Shown: positions 1 to 8,607 of the stretch, piece by piece
Position numbering within the stretch: the first letter of the stretch is position 1
Layout of the letters: each line of letters starts with the position of its first letter
Source: a gamma proteobacterium HTCC2207
GTDB taxonomy: Bacteria > Pseudomonadota > Gammaproteobacteria > Pseudomonadales > Porticoccaceae
NCBI GenBank assembly: GCA_905182855.1
Contig: CAJJDA010000004.1
Span: 62,001-126,000 of the forward strand
DNA: 64,000 bases
Direction of reading: 5' to 3'
Notes under the pieces: model-generated
Told to the model about the DNA's origin: nothing
The model's input: only the letters and a program-made list of their open reading frames with translations
Database searches by the model: none
Made by a program: the position numbers and the translations under genes

Positions 1-304
1 GTTGCACGTTAGATATTGAACCAAATCTTCTACCTTGGTCAAGCATCTGCATTAAGCTCGTTCCCTCGCCTTATTAGATTCCCACGCCGGTAACTTCGAC
101 TAATATAGAAGTAGTGCCTACAATAAAGGTTCTGGCATCAGCTTTATCCAAAGTCAAAATCTGATCAACCAGGACATACGTAACGCTAGCTCCTTTTTGC
201 GCGATACTGCGCCAGAAGCGGGATACAACTTGATTAATGCGGTAAGCTATCAGTTTACGCATGGGAGGGACCACCATTGGGTAAGATTTTTAAGTTTTGG
301 ATGA
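1..304 (+). pseudogene. Interrupted C-terminal end of a TonB-dependent receptor
   Basis: The frame whose codons start at position 2 reads NLINQDIRNASSFLRD and then TAPEAGYNL between about 158 and 232. This resembles the penultimate strands of TonB-dependent outer-membrane receptors, where NL-x-(N/D)-x-x-x-RN-x-(T/S)SFL-(K/R)D-x-AP-x-x-G is a familiar C-terminal pattern. The same frame reads HAGNFD just upstream but carries stops at 17-19, 53-55 and 101-103. Past the expected final Phe it runs on to a stop at 302-304, overlapping the start of asmA. Either the gene has decayed or the sequence is poor here. Receptor substrate cannot be judged. The family call rests on this short motif, so confidence is moderate. 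Confidence 0.45.
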
Positions 305-2157
305 CAACGACACTCACGGTAGTCAGCCTAATAGCGGCGGGCATTTTGTACGTCGTTGTCGTAGTTGATCCCAACGACTATAGGTCAGAGATCCAGGCCC
401 AGGCGATAGAACAAGGCGTTGCCCTCGAGATTCGTGGGGGTTTGGCATGGCGATTTTTTCCAAAGCCAGGCATCAACATTAGTGACATTCGATTTTCAAC
501 TCAAAGCACCGAACTGGGTGAGGTGTCTGGTCGCATTGGTCAGGCATCTTTGTCTGGCGATTGGTTGGCGCTATTGGGCTTCGATATTGAGACCACCGAG
601 CCTGCGTCGTTAATTAGCGGCATAAGCCTGTCAAACTCAAGTTTACGCCTGTCAGCCAATGATGCCTTGCCAATGGAGTTTGACGATATCGAGCTGAATG
701 CCTCGCAGATATCCTCAACCGGAATTTCTTTTCCTGCCTCTCTATCACTTACAGGCCTCGGTGGCATGCAGGCTAGTGTAGATCTTCATGCGAGTCTCAA
801 TATCGCGGATAATAGTCTATCGCTCAAACAAATTAGGCTCCGTCTCGATAAGTTGGCGCTTAGCGGCGATGTTGATGTTGATCTGAGAAGTTCAGCCGTC
901 AAAGGTCATTTGGTTGCTGATGCCTTTAATCTAAAAAGCCAGCTTGAGACGCTGGAAAAGCGCTTCCCTGAGCTTACCTCCCCAAAAATGGCAAGCTCAA
1001 CGGCCATGACGGCAGTCAGTTTCGATAGTCGCTTTGATATTAAACCACTGGGGCATAGCGAAGCTCTTAGCACGGTTAGCTTGGATGGCCAGAAATTTAA
1101 TATGGATCTTCGTGTGGATTATAGCCGCAACCTAATGACATTTAATCTATCCGGTCAGCAGCTGCGACTCGCTGACTATTTACCCGCAGCTGCCAGCAAT
1201 TCTCCGCGTAACACAGCGAGCAATTCAGACAATGCAATATTTGCCCCGCTGGCGATTCCTTTTGCCCTATGGCAAGGACAGAGTCAGGCTGAAATATCCT
1301 TAGGGCGCATTGAACTCAATGGTTATGCAATCAGCAACTTCTATAGCAATATCTTTGGTAACCAGCGGGTATTGCGAGTGACATCATTGAATGCCGATTT
1401 ATTTGATGGTCATATCGATGCCATTGGCAAGTTAGATATGCGCTCCAGTACCCCTAGTTTCACCCTGCAACCCTCTATGAATAATATTAATTTAGCCATC
1501 GCTTTGTCCGCTTTAGCGGACGTGCAGGACGTAACTGGCAGCCTCAGTATGAACGCGTCAGTTCAGGGTTCAGGTAATGGCATTACCAGTCTATTGCAGA
1601 GTCTCGACGGCACCGGGCAATTAGAGATCATTGCGCCGACCTATGCCAAGGTTAATATTGAAGAGACCTTTTGTAGCGCCGCCGCCCTGTTTAGTGGTAA
1701 TGGACAGGGTAGCCAGATTTGGTCTGAAGGCACGCAGTTGGGCGATTTCAAGGGTAAATTCCAACTCGGCAACGGCCGCCTGGTTGTCGAGCCATATGCG
1801 ACCAGCACAGGTAATCTGTCTTTAGAGGGAGGCGCTACTCTGCACATGATCAAGGAGTTTTATACCGTCAAAGCGAACATGGTTTTAGCGGGTATGACGA
1901 CGAGCAGCACTGGGTGCTCCGTTAATAGTCGGCTGCAAAACCGTGTAATTCCGTTTATTTGCAAAGGTCGGCTCGATGATCAGACCAGTGGCAACGCGGT
2001 ATCCTGCAAACCCGATGGCGATTTTGTAAAGACCTTACTCAAAAATACCGCGTTTGAAAAGCTCGGGGAAAAGCTACTGAACAACTCCGACTCAGCTGAG
2101 GGTGGCAACCCGCTTGAAGACCTGCTCAAAGGTTTTCTTAATAGGAAACTAAACTAA
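277..2157 (+). CDS. asmA: AsmA family outer-membrane biogenesis protein
   Basis: A 626-residue AsmA-family protein. These large proteins are anchored in the inner membrane, span the periplasm, and are linked to envelope lipid homeostasis. One membrane segment lies at about residues 8-28, followed at once by the family signature DPNDYR. A long repetitive beta-rich region follows, with paired cysteines towards the C-terminus (FCSAA, GCSVN, FICKG, VSCKP). The start is TTG at 277, chosen because GGGAGG at 263-268 is correctly spaced; the next candidate is ATG at 301. mutY begins 7 bp after the stop, so the asmA-mutY-yggX order of Pseudomonas is kept and co-transcription is likely. The exact biochemical role is unsettled in the family. 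Confidence 0.85.
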   Translation: MGKIFKFWMTTTLTVVSLIAAGILYVVVVVDPNDYRSEIQAQAIEQGVALEIRGGLAWRFFPKPGINISDIRFSTQSTELGEVSGRIGQASLSGDWLALLGFDIETTEPASLISGISLSNSSLRLSANDALPMEFDDIELNASQISSTGISFPASLSLTGLGGMQASVDLHASLNIADNSLSLKQIRLRLDKLALSGDVDVDLRSSAVKGHLVADAFNLKSQLETLEKRFPELTSPKMASSTAMTAVSFDSRFDIKPLGHSEALSTVSLDGQKFNMDLRVDYSRNLMTFNLSGQQLRLADYLPAAASNSPRNTASNSDNAIFAPLAIPFALWQGQSQAEISLGRIELNGYAISNFYSNIFGNQRVLRVTSLNADLFDGHIDAIGKLDMRSSTPSFTLQPSMNNINLAIALSALADVQDVTGSLSMNASVQGSGNGITSLLQSLDGTGQLEIIAPTYAKVNIEETFCSAAALFSGNGQGSQIWSEGTQLGDFKGKFQLGNGRLVVEPYATSTGNLSLEGGATLHMIKEFYTVKANMVLAGMTTSSTGCSVNSRLQNRVIPFICKGRLDDQTSGNAVSCKPDGDFVKTLLKNTAFEKLGEKLLNNSDSAEGGNPLEDLLKGFLNRKLN

Positions 2158-2164
2158 GGCCCCG

Positions 2165-3218
2165 ATGACACCAACTGACTTCCAACAGGCCGTCCTGGGC
2201 TGGTTTGACCAGCACGGCCGAAGCAACTTGCCGTGGCAACAAGATATCAATGCCTACCGTGTCTGGGTATCTGAGATTATGTTGCAACAGACGCAGGTGA
2301 GCACCGTAATTCCGTATTATGAGCGCTTTATGGAAAGCTATCCCGACGTACAGTCTCTGGCCACAGCGTCCCTAGACGAGGTGCTCCATCACTGGACAGG
2401 TCTCGGCTACTACGCCCGAGCGCGAAATCTCTACAAAACTGCTAATTGGCTCGTAACACATACATCGGGTGAATTTCCTACCAGTATTGAAGGGCTCTGT
2501 AAGCTGCCGGGGATAGGCCGCTCTACCGCAGGCGCTATCAGCTCTATCGCATTTAAAATACCGGCAACGATTTTGGATGGCAATGTTAAACGCGTGTTGG
2601 CGAGATTTTCCGCTACCGCTGGCTGGCCGGGTAACAACGCTGTCTTACAAAAACTCTGGTTGGTCGCCGATTCTTACACGCCAGACACCCGTGTTGCAGA
2701 CTACACCCAAGCAATGATGGATATGGGCGCAACGCTGTGCACCCGATCTGCCCCTAGCTGTTATGTATGCCCGCTGAACAAGGATTGCAAGGCCTTTCAG
2801 CAGGGTAATCCAAAGGACTATCCGGGTAAAAAACTACGTAAAATATTACCTATCCGAACGCAGTTTTTACTGATGATTCACAATTCACAGGGTGAGGTGC
2901 TACTGCAACAAAATCCGCCACTGGGACTATGGGGTGGACTCTGGGTGTTCCCTCAAGTTGATACAGAAATTGGTATTGCAGAAACATGCAGCAAACTAGG
3001 TCTGCAAATCGTCAGCCAGACTATCAATCCGACTAAGCGCCATACGTTCAGCCATTTTCATCTTGACTACCAGATCAGTGGTACTTAAAGCCCACATAAA
3101 CAGCAGCATGGTGGCCGAGAACGGCAATCACATCTGGTATAACACTGCGAAACCGCTATCATTGGGCATGCCCGCTCCCATCAAGGCACTGCTTGATCAG
3201 TACTATCCTAATCAATAA
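2165..3218 (+). CDS. mutY: Adenine DNA glycosylase MutY (one frameshift)
   Basis: MutY excises adenine mispaired with 8-oxoguanine. The N-terminal domain has the catalytic Glu37 in SEIMLQQTQ, a helix-hairpin-helix ([11 protein letters not shown]) and the catalytic Asp in [10 protein letters not shown]. An iron-sulfur motif C-x6-C-x2-C-x5-C follows ([17 protein letters not shown]), then a NUDIX-like MutT domain that reads the 8-oxoG strand. The uninterrupted frame stops at 3086-3088. Removing one G from the pair at 3080-3081 restores [15 protein letters not shown] through [13 protein letters not shown], ending at 3218. This gives 350 residues, the E. coli length. The break is probably a one-base consensus insertion; if real, the protein would lose the end of its 8-oxoG recognition domain. 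It is followed directly by yggX. Confidence 0.95.
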
Positions 3219-3232
3219 CATCGAGGTTAACC

Positions 3233-3506
3233 ATGGCGCGTATTATTTTTTGCCGCAAACTGAAGACAGAATTACCCGGCCTCGACATGGCGCCATTCCC
3301 AGGTCCTAAAGGGGAAGAGATTTTCAACAACATCTCCAAACAGGCCTGGACTAGAATGGATGACTCACCAGACCACATTGATCAATGAAATGCGTCTAAA
3401 CATGATGGATCTGACAGCTCGGACCTATCTCTCCGAGCAACGAGAAAAGTTCTTTAATGGCGATCAGGTCGATCAAGCTGAAGGATACGTGCCACCTGAG
3501 CAATAA
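3233..3506 (+). CDS. yggX: Fe(2+)-trafficking protein YggX (one frameshift)
   Basis: A small cytosolic protein linked to protection of labile iron-sulfur clusters and iron trafficking. It opens with the family hallmark [10 protein letters not shown], including the conserved Cys. The raw frame ends early at about 3388 after AWTRMDD. Dropping one base near 3353 gives [19 protein letters not shown], which matches the family block W-x-x-W-x-x-x-QT-x-LINE, and continues to EGYVPPEQ at 3506. The restored length is 90 residues, typical for the family. The gene starts 14 bp after mutY, and the mutY-yggX pairing is conserved across gammaproteobacteria. It was identified by reading both frames; only the reconstructed reading is full length. 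Confidence 0.93.
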
Positions 3507-3576
3507 GCCTTGACGAAGTGTAATTCAGACGCTTTAATACGCGCCTCTCGCGGTTTGATAGATAATTGATTGCGAA

Positions 3577-3652
3577 GCCCGGTTAGCTCAGTTGGTAGAG
3601 CAGTGGATTGAAAATCCTCGTGTCCCTGGTTCGATTCCGGGACCGGGCACCA
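3577..3652 (+). tRNA. tRNA-Phe (GAA)
   Basis: A 76-nt cloverleaf with encoded CCA. Acceptor strands GCCCGGT and ACCGGGC pair fully. The D loop has GTTGGTAGAGC, and the anticodon loop TTGAAAA carries GAA at 3610-3612. The T arm contains GGTTCGATTCC. It is close to E. coli tRNA-Phe throughout. One oddity is that positions 28 and 42 in the anticodon stem would be a U-U mismatch (GTGGA against TCCTC). A strong terminator follows at once. Confidence 0.98.
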
Positions 3653-3663
3653 TAAGACAAAAG

Positions 3664-3693
3664 AACCCTCAGTGAAAACTGGGGGTTTTTTAT
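3664..3693 (+). terminator. Rho-independent terminator after tRNA-Phe
   Basis: A ten-pair inverted repeat (AACCCTCAGT, loop GAAA, ACTGGGGGTT, with one T-G pair) is followed directly by a T run. It lies 12 bp past the tRNA CCA end and ends the tRNA transcript. Confidence 0.9.
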
Positions 3694-3760
3694 TTCTAAT
3701 GCACCTTATCGAGCCGATAGATGGATTAAGTGCATGCATCAATGGCTTGGGGGCGATTAT

Positions 3761-4813
3761 CTAGGAGACTAAATCAGTTTCGACGGGCTCAGGTGGATTA
3801 GTACCGCCCAACATGACACTTATCCAGCGAGTTTCGGACTGACTCTCCAGAGCTATCTTGATCATGATAGTTAGCGGAATAGACAGCAGCATACCCACAG
3901 GTCCCAAAACCCAGCCCCAAAGCACCAAAGAAACAAAGACCACCAGTGGCGACAAATCCAATCCTTTCCCCATCAGGCGAGGCTCAATAACGTTACCCAT
4001 TACAAGATTGACTACTATGAATCCTCCCAGACTAAGGCCCGCGTATAGGGCTCCCAACTGCACCAAGGCCAGCAAAACTGCGGGTACTGCCGCAATAAAT
4101 GAGCCGACAGTGGGCACGAAATTGAGCAAAAAGGCTAGCAGGCCCCACAAAACGGCATAATCAACCCCCAGAATAGTCAACCAGATAAATATAATCACGC
4201 CAGTACCTGCACTAATGGCTGCTTTTATCGCCAAATAGCTGTGCACACTACCTGAGAATTTACTCAACCATTCCGCCGATACGCCTTTACCACGGGCTAA
4301 ACGCAGTTTTTCGCCAAAGCCTATATTCTCAGTCAGAATAAAAATCACCGTTAGTAGAATCATCACCGCATTGGTCATCACATTGCCAAAGGATGCCAGC
4401 GTGCTCCCAACCAGCTTCATGACCGCCCCAGGATCAAAACTGTTCTGCCATTGCTGTGCGTCGATTTCAAAGCCGCGCAAACTCAACCACTGCTGGGCTC
4501 TTTCGCTCATCGCTGAAAGTTTTTGCGAATAAGCAGGTACTTCCTGACGGAAGTCCGTCAGCGACGAACCAATCACAGCACCGAGAATCAGCCCGACCCC
4601 TAAGAGCAATAGCACCACCATTAGAATCGCCAATACGCTTGGAACACGGAAGCTTTTCAACCAGGCCAACAAAGGAGATACTATCATGGCGATAAAAACC
4701 GCTAATAAAAATGGAACCAGCAGAGGCCCGGCCATTTTTAAGCCCGAAACCACGATTACAAAGGCTGCGAAAACCACCAGAAATCTGGCGATAGGCGTTG
4801 TCGTTTCTATCAT
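3761..4813 (-). CDS. AI-2E family (TqsA/PerM-like) membrane permease
   Basis: A 350-residue polytopic inner-membrane protein of the UPF0118/AI-2E transporter family. The N-terminus (FLLAVFIAMIVSPLLAWL) resembles the TqsA subgroup, and the long central hydrophilic stretch is usual for the family. C-terminal family motifs are visible (FLLNFVPTVGSFIAAVPA, and VNLVMGNVIEPRLMGKGL). Family members have been tied to autoinducer-2 export, but also to Na+(Li+)/H+ antiport and other substrates, so the cargo cannot be assigned. It is the last gene of a minus-strand run beginning with the TauE/SafE permease and lies 12 bp after the small membrane protein gene. Confidence 0.85.
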   Translation of the reverse strand: MIETTTPIARFLVVFAAFVIVVSGLKMAGPLLVPFLLAVFIAMIVSPLLAWLKSFRVPSVLAILMVVLLLLGVGLILGAVIGSSLTDFRQEVPAYSQKLSAMSERAQQWLSLRGFEIDAQQWQNSFDPGAVMKLVGSTLASFGNVMTNAVMILLTVIFILTENIGFGEKLRLARGKGVSAEWLSKFSGSVHSYLAIKAAISAGTGVIIFIWLTILGVDYAVLWGLLAFLLNFVPTVGSFIAAVPAVLLALVQLGALYAGLSLGGFIVVNLVMGNVIEPRLMGKGLDLSPLVVFVSLVLWGWVLGPVGMLLSIPLTIMIKIALESQSETRWISVMLGGTNPPEPVETDLVS

Positions 4814-4825
4814 GATTATCTCCGT

Positions 4826-5170
4826 TTAATACTGCGCATCATGCAGGGCAGTTAGCTGATTGAGTATTGCCTCTAGGGACCGGCGTCCATTGGCAGAGAA
4901 TATTACTCTGCCGTGCCGTTCCATCATTTCATCGACTTCCAACATAGCACATTGAATCCGAATTTTATCCAGTTCAGGATTATGTCCAATGACCATACCT
5001 GTAAAAATATCCCAATCGGCAATCGTGGCATCACCGGCCAATACCGCTTCAATCAGACGTTCGATATTAATCACCTCGACGCGATAGACCGGCACACCAA
5101 TATACTGAAATCCCAACAGCGTAATCACAATTAAAATGAATGAAAGCGCAACGGTAATTAAGAATTCCAT
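4826..5170 (-). CDS. Small membrane-anchored protein of unknown function
   Basis: I do not recognise this 114-residue protein. It starts at ATG 5170 with one hydrophobic segment (MEFLITVALSFILIVITLLG, residues 1-20). A soluble part follows, rich in acidic and methionine residues (CAMLEVDEMMERHGR) and ending TALHDAQY. An upstream in-frame ATG at 5269 lies inside the TauE/SafE gene and would hide the membrane segment, so the shorter start is preferred. It sits 22 bp after the TauE/SafE gene and 12 bp before the AI-2E-family gene, so co-transcription is likely. The topology predicts an inner-membrane anchor with a soluble C-terminal domain. No catalytic motif is visible. Confidence 0.6.
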   Translation of the reverse strand: MEFLITVALSFILIVITLLGFQYIGVPVYRVEVINIERLIEAVLAGDATIADWDIFTGMVIGHNPELDKIRIQCAMLEVDEMMERHGRVIFSANGRRSLEAILNQLTALHDAQY

Positions 5171-5192
5171 GACGAACTCGGCGCTGATACGC

Positions 5193-5945
5193 TCATGTAA
5201 AAAATAACAGTTGAATCGCCATGACGATCGCCACCCAGGTAATGATTGGCTGCACAAAATTTGCTCCACGGATCATAACAAGATTCGAGCCCAGCCGAGC
5301 CCCTAGAATCTGCGCAATCGACATGCCAATAGCTAATTGCCAAATAACGTAACCGCTAAAGACAAATATAAGCGCCGAGCTGCCATTGACTGCCAGGATC
5401 ATTAGTTTAGTTTCGGCGGTCGCCTTAACGAGATTATGACCCAGCAACCAGACAAACAAAAATGGCATAATCGTGCCCATGCCCGGACCGAAAAACCCGC
5501 CATACAAACCCATTCCTAATGCAGCTGTACAGGCAAACCATTGCCGGCTTATCTTTTCGTGAGAATCTGCGCTACTGACCTTGGGTGATACTAAAAAATA
5601 CAGAGCGATCCCTAAGAGGAGAAAGGGTATAAGTCGGCTTAACGTTGTACCGTTGAGACTCTGTACCAGGCAAGTACCTGCGACAGACCCGAGTATCGCC
5701 ATCACCAGAGACCGATAAAGCGGCTTGATATCCAGATGCCCTTGGCGAAAAAAGTTCCACGCAGAGGACAACGTGCCCAACGAACTCTGCACCTTATTGG
5801 TTGCCAATGCATTGAGCGGCGGCAATCCAAACCAGAGTAGTGCGGGCAGTGTTAGCAGACCTCCAGAACCCGCGATAGAGGAAACAAGTCCGGCAAAAAA
5901 AGCCAATACGAACAAAAAAATATAAGCAAATACGGTTATTTCCAT
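5193..5945 (-). CDS. TauE/SafE family permease
   Basis: A 250-residue polytopic protein of the sulfite exporter TauE/SafE family (COG0730). It shows the two-repeat architecture with small-residue-rich helices: GLVSSIAGSGGLLTLPALL at about residues 20-38, NALATNKVQSSLGTLSS, and in the second repeat GLYGGFFGPGMGTIMPF. Family members move sulfite, sulfoacetate or other organosulfur or thiol compounds, and the substrate here is open. About eight hydrophobic segments are visible. It leads a minus-strand group with the small membrane protein and the AI-2E-type permease, and the acyltransferase gene lies 24 bp upstream. Confidence 0.85.
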   Translation of the reverse strand: MEITVFAYIFLFVLAFFAGLVSSIAGSGGLLTLPALLWFGLPPLNALATNKVQSSLGTLSSAWNFFRQGHLDIKPLYRSLVMAILGSVAGTCLVQSLNGTTLSRLIPFLLLGIALYFLVSPKVSSADSHEKISRQWFACTAALGMGLYGGFFGPGMGTIMPFLFVWLLGHNLVKATAETKLMILAVNGSSALIFVFSGYVIWQLAIGMSIAQILGARLGSNLVMIRGANFVQPIITWVAIVMAIQLLFFT

Positions 5946-5969
5946 CTAAGCTAGCACTCACTAACCCAG

Positions 5970-6575
5970 TTAAAACTGGTCGGGGTATCTACCCTCAAAC
6001 TGATTATAATATTGAATAATAGCAGCAATATCCGCTTCATTATCACCAGTAGGCTCAAACACGTCGCCAAGCACGATACGCTTATTCGGAAAATCTAGCG
6101 CACCCATTTGGATAGTGCAGTTATTGTTTTTAGCGATACGCAAAAAGCCCGACTTCCATTTCTTCGATTTACCTCGGGTCCCCTCTGGCGCTACGACAAT
6201 GATCAGACCATTATCTTTTTTGACGGCCTCATTAACATAGCTCATCACCGCCTCTGGCTTATCACGGTTCACCGGAATGCCGCCCAACCAACGCATAAAC
6301 CAGCCAAAACCGGGCACAAAAATCGTATGTTTGCCCAACCACGCGATCCTGGCATTGATACCCAGAACCATACTGATACCAAAGACAAAATCCCAGTTAG
6401 AGGTGTGCGGCGCAGCAACTACTAAGAGCCGCTCCGTATTAGCGAGAGAGCCCTCCAGATTCCACCCAATAGATCGATAAAATGTCCGTCCAATCCAGCG
6501 AGTTAAGGCGCTGCGATTGGCGCGCAAATGGGCTGGGCACTGCTCTTGAGATACTGGGATTACCTGTCTACTCAT
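5970..6575 (-). CDS. PlsC-type 1-acylglycerol-3-phosphate acyltransferase family protein
   Basis: A 201-residue lysophospholipid acyltransferase-family protein, shorter than PlsC of E. coli (245). The catalytic H-x4-D box appears as PHTSNWDF at about residues 56-63. The PEGTR acceptor motif appears as VVAPEGTRGKSKKWKSGF, and a third block reads GGIPVNRDK. This points to transfer of an acyl chain to a lysophospholipid or related acceptor at the cytoplasmic face of the membrane. The exact acceptor is unknown, because short homologues often accompany unusual lipids. There is no obvious transmembrane helix beyond a weak hydrophobic patch (VFGISMVLGINARIAWLG). prfC lies 53 bp upstream on the same strand. 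Confidence 0.85.
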   Translation of the reverse strand: MSRQVIPVSQEQCPAHLRANRSALTRWIGRTFYRSIGWNLEGSLANTERLLVVAAPHTSNWDFVFGISMVLGINARIAWLGKHTIFVPGFGWFMRWLGGIPVNRDKPEAVMSYVNEAVKKDNGLIIVVAPEGTRGKSKKWKSGFLRIAKNNNCTIQMGALDFPNKRIVLGDVFEPTGDNEADIAAIIQYYNQFEGRYPDQF

Positions 6576-6628
6576 GCCTAATCTCTTTTATTCCTATTAT
6601 TGTTTTAATTCGGCTTAAAAAAGTCTAC

Positions 6629-8200
6629 TTAATGCTCTCGTGTGGCCCGAAAGGCAATCTCAGGATGACGCTCTTCGGCCAGAGATAAATTGACTCGCGT
6701 AGGTGCCAAGTAGGTCAAATGGCCGCCGCCATCCAATGCCAAACTATCTTTAGCTTTACTTCGAAACGCATCCAACGTCTTAACATCAGAGCATTCAGTC
6801 CAACGCGCTGAATGCACGTTGACGGATTCATAGATGGCTTCGACACCGTACTCTTCACGCAGTCGATAGGCCACCACTTCAAACTGCAGCTGGCCAACGG
6901 CTCCTACAATCACGTCATTATTGCGGAAGGGGAAAAAAACCTGGGTGCTGCCCTCTTCTGATAACTGGCGAATCCCATTTTGTAGCTGCTTTGCGCGCAG
7001 GGGGTCTTTAAGGCGAATACGCTTAAAAAGCTCGGGCGCGAAGTGCGGAATACCGCTAAACTTAAGAGCTTCTCCTTCAGTAAAGGCATCACCAATCTGA
7101 ATGGACCCATGATTGTGTAAGCCAATAATATCCCCTGCCACGGCTTCTTCCACTGAGATTCTCTCTCCAGCCTTAAAGCTAAAGGCATCAGAGACTCGCA
7201 TATCTTTGCCGGTACGCACATGCTTCATCTTCATACCTTTGATATATTTACCCGAACAAATACGTAAAAAGGCAATACGGTCACGGTGTTTAGGGTCCAT
7301 GTTGGCCTGAATCTTAAACACAAAACCACTAAATTTAGTTTCGCTAGGCACCACAGTACGGTGCTCTGTTGCGCGCGCCTGTGGCGGAGGAGCCCAACGC
7401 ACAAAATCATTGAGCATCTCGCGAATACCAAAGTTGCCCATAGCCGAACCAAAGAAAACCGGCGCCAATTTTCCACCTAAGAACTCAGCCATATCAAACT
7501 GATTGGTTGCACCACGAACCAACTCAAGCTCTTCTAACACATCGTCGGCATAGGCACCCAAAGCTTGTCGCGCAGCGGGACTAGATAGACCAGCAATCTG
7601 GACATCATCACTCAGCCTGTGGCCTTTACCCTGTGTATAGACATGAATCATGTCTGTTTGAAAGTTGTAGACCCCGCGAAATTCTCGACCCATGCCGATG
7701 GGCCAGTTGATTGGAGCCGCCTTAATCTTGAGCACACTTTCAATTTCGTCGAGTAGCTCAATCGGCGGCCGAATTTCGCGATCCATTTTATTGATAAGGG
7801 CAAAAATAGGCGTATCTCGCAGGCGGCAGACATCCATTAATTTAATAGTGCGCGCCTCAACTCCTTTGGCACCATCAATGACCATTAATGAAGAGTCTAC
7901 GGCTGTCAGTGTGCGATAGGTATCTTCTGAAAAATCCTCGTGTCCCGGAGTATCTAGCAGATTGACCATACAGCCGTTATAGGGAAATTGCATGACGGAC
8001 GATGTCACCGAAATACCACGCTCTTTCTCCATCGCCATCCAATCAGACGTGGCATGACGATCACTTTTGCGCCCCTTGACTGTACCTGCCACCTGAATCA
8101 GGTTGCCGAGCAGCAACAACTTTTCAGTAATAGTGGTTTTACCTGCGTCTGGGTGAGAGATAATCGCAAAGGTGCGCCTATCTGAGGCTGATTGACTCAT
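6629..8200 (-). CDS. prfC: Peptide chain release factor 3
   Basis: RF3 is the translational GTPase that recycles RF1/RF2 from the ribosome after termination. All G motifs are visible: HPDAGKTT (P-loop), ERGISVTSS (switch I), DTPGHEDF (switch II) and NKMD (base recognition). The [20 protein letters not shown] form separates RF3 from EF-G. The start at ATG 8200 gives 523 residues (E. coli 529) beginning [18 protein letters not shown]. The frame stays open upstream to 8314, but that Cys/Arg-rich extension has no counterpart and is rejected. A weak AGAAG lies upstream of the chosen start. It appears monocistronic or first in a unit with the acyltransferase gene. Confidence 0.96.
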   Translation of the reverse strand: MSQSASDRRTFAIISHPDAGKTTITEKLLLLGNLIQVAGTVKGRKSDRHATSDWMAMEKERGISVTSSVMQFPYNGCMVNLLDTPGHEDFSEDTYRTLTAVDSSLMVIDGAKGVEARTIKLMDVCRLRDTPIFALINKMDREIRPPIELLDEIESVLKIKAAPINWPIGMGREFRGVYNFQTDMIHVYTQGKGHRLSDDVQIAGLSSPAARQALGAYADDVLEELELVRGATNQFDMAEFLGGKLAPVFFGSAMGNFGIREMLNDFVRWAPPPQARATEHRTVVPSETKFSGFVFKIQANMDPKHRDRIAFLRICSGKYIKGMKMKHVRTGKDMRVSDAFSFKAGERISVEEAVAGDIIGLHNHGSIQIGDAFTEGEALKFSGIPHFAPELFKRIRLKDPLRAKQLQNGIRQLSEEGSTQVFFPFRNNDVIVGAVGQLQFEVVAYRLREEYGVEAIYESVNVHSARWTECSDVKTLDAFRSKAKDSLALDGGGHLTYLAPTRVNLSLAEERHPEIAFRATREH

Positions 8201-8607
8201 GTGTTCTTCTGACTGCCGTTTAAAATGGCAGTATAACTTAGATCTGCACAACTGGCGGCGGGTTTTCCCGCTCAACATAGGTTTATTATGACAAGACTCG
8301 CAGCACTGACGCAAAAATCGCCAGCAACCAAATGACCAATAGTTCGGCTATGCCGCTATCGGCAGCAATCACTAACATTGGCTATCATCGCCGAGTAATT
8401 TGACGGGCCGCATTATGCCGCAGTTGATTTCGCGCCGCCGTTCGCGAGCAAAACTAAATTTGCCTGACTCGCTTATCAACCGGCAATTAATCCAACGTTT
8501 TCTAAAGCACGTAAACAAGCTCCATAGTGAGAATTAAATTTGTCGATTCGATCCACTTGCCGTATCGTTTCGCCCTTGTGCGCGCAACCCAGTTTAGGAG
8601 CTCCCAA
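8201..8607. other. Divergent intergenic region between prfC and hemH
   Basis: 407 bases without a supportable gene. It must hold the promoters of prfC (minus) and hemH (plus). On the minus strand a TATACT box lies at 8230-8235, about 30 bp before the prfC start, without a good -35. On the plus strand I see no convincing sigma-70 pair. A short GC-rich imperfect repeat (GGCGGGTTTTCCCGC) lies near 8253-8267. Open frames that extend prfC to 8314 and hemH back to GTG 8527 have no ribosome-binding sites or family similarity. Confidence 0.5.

Noticed and set aside
8200-8314. Extended N-terminus for prfC
   Set aside because: The 38 extra residues are Cys/Arg/Lys-rich, unlike any release factor, and ATG 8200 gives the normal family start.
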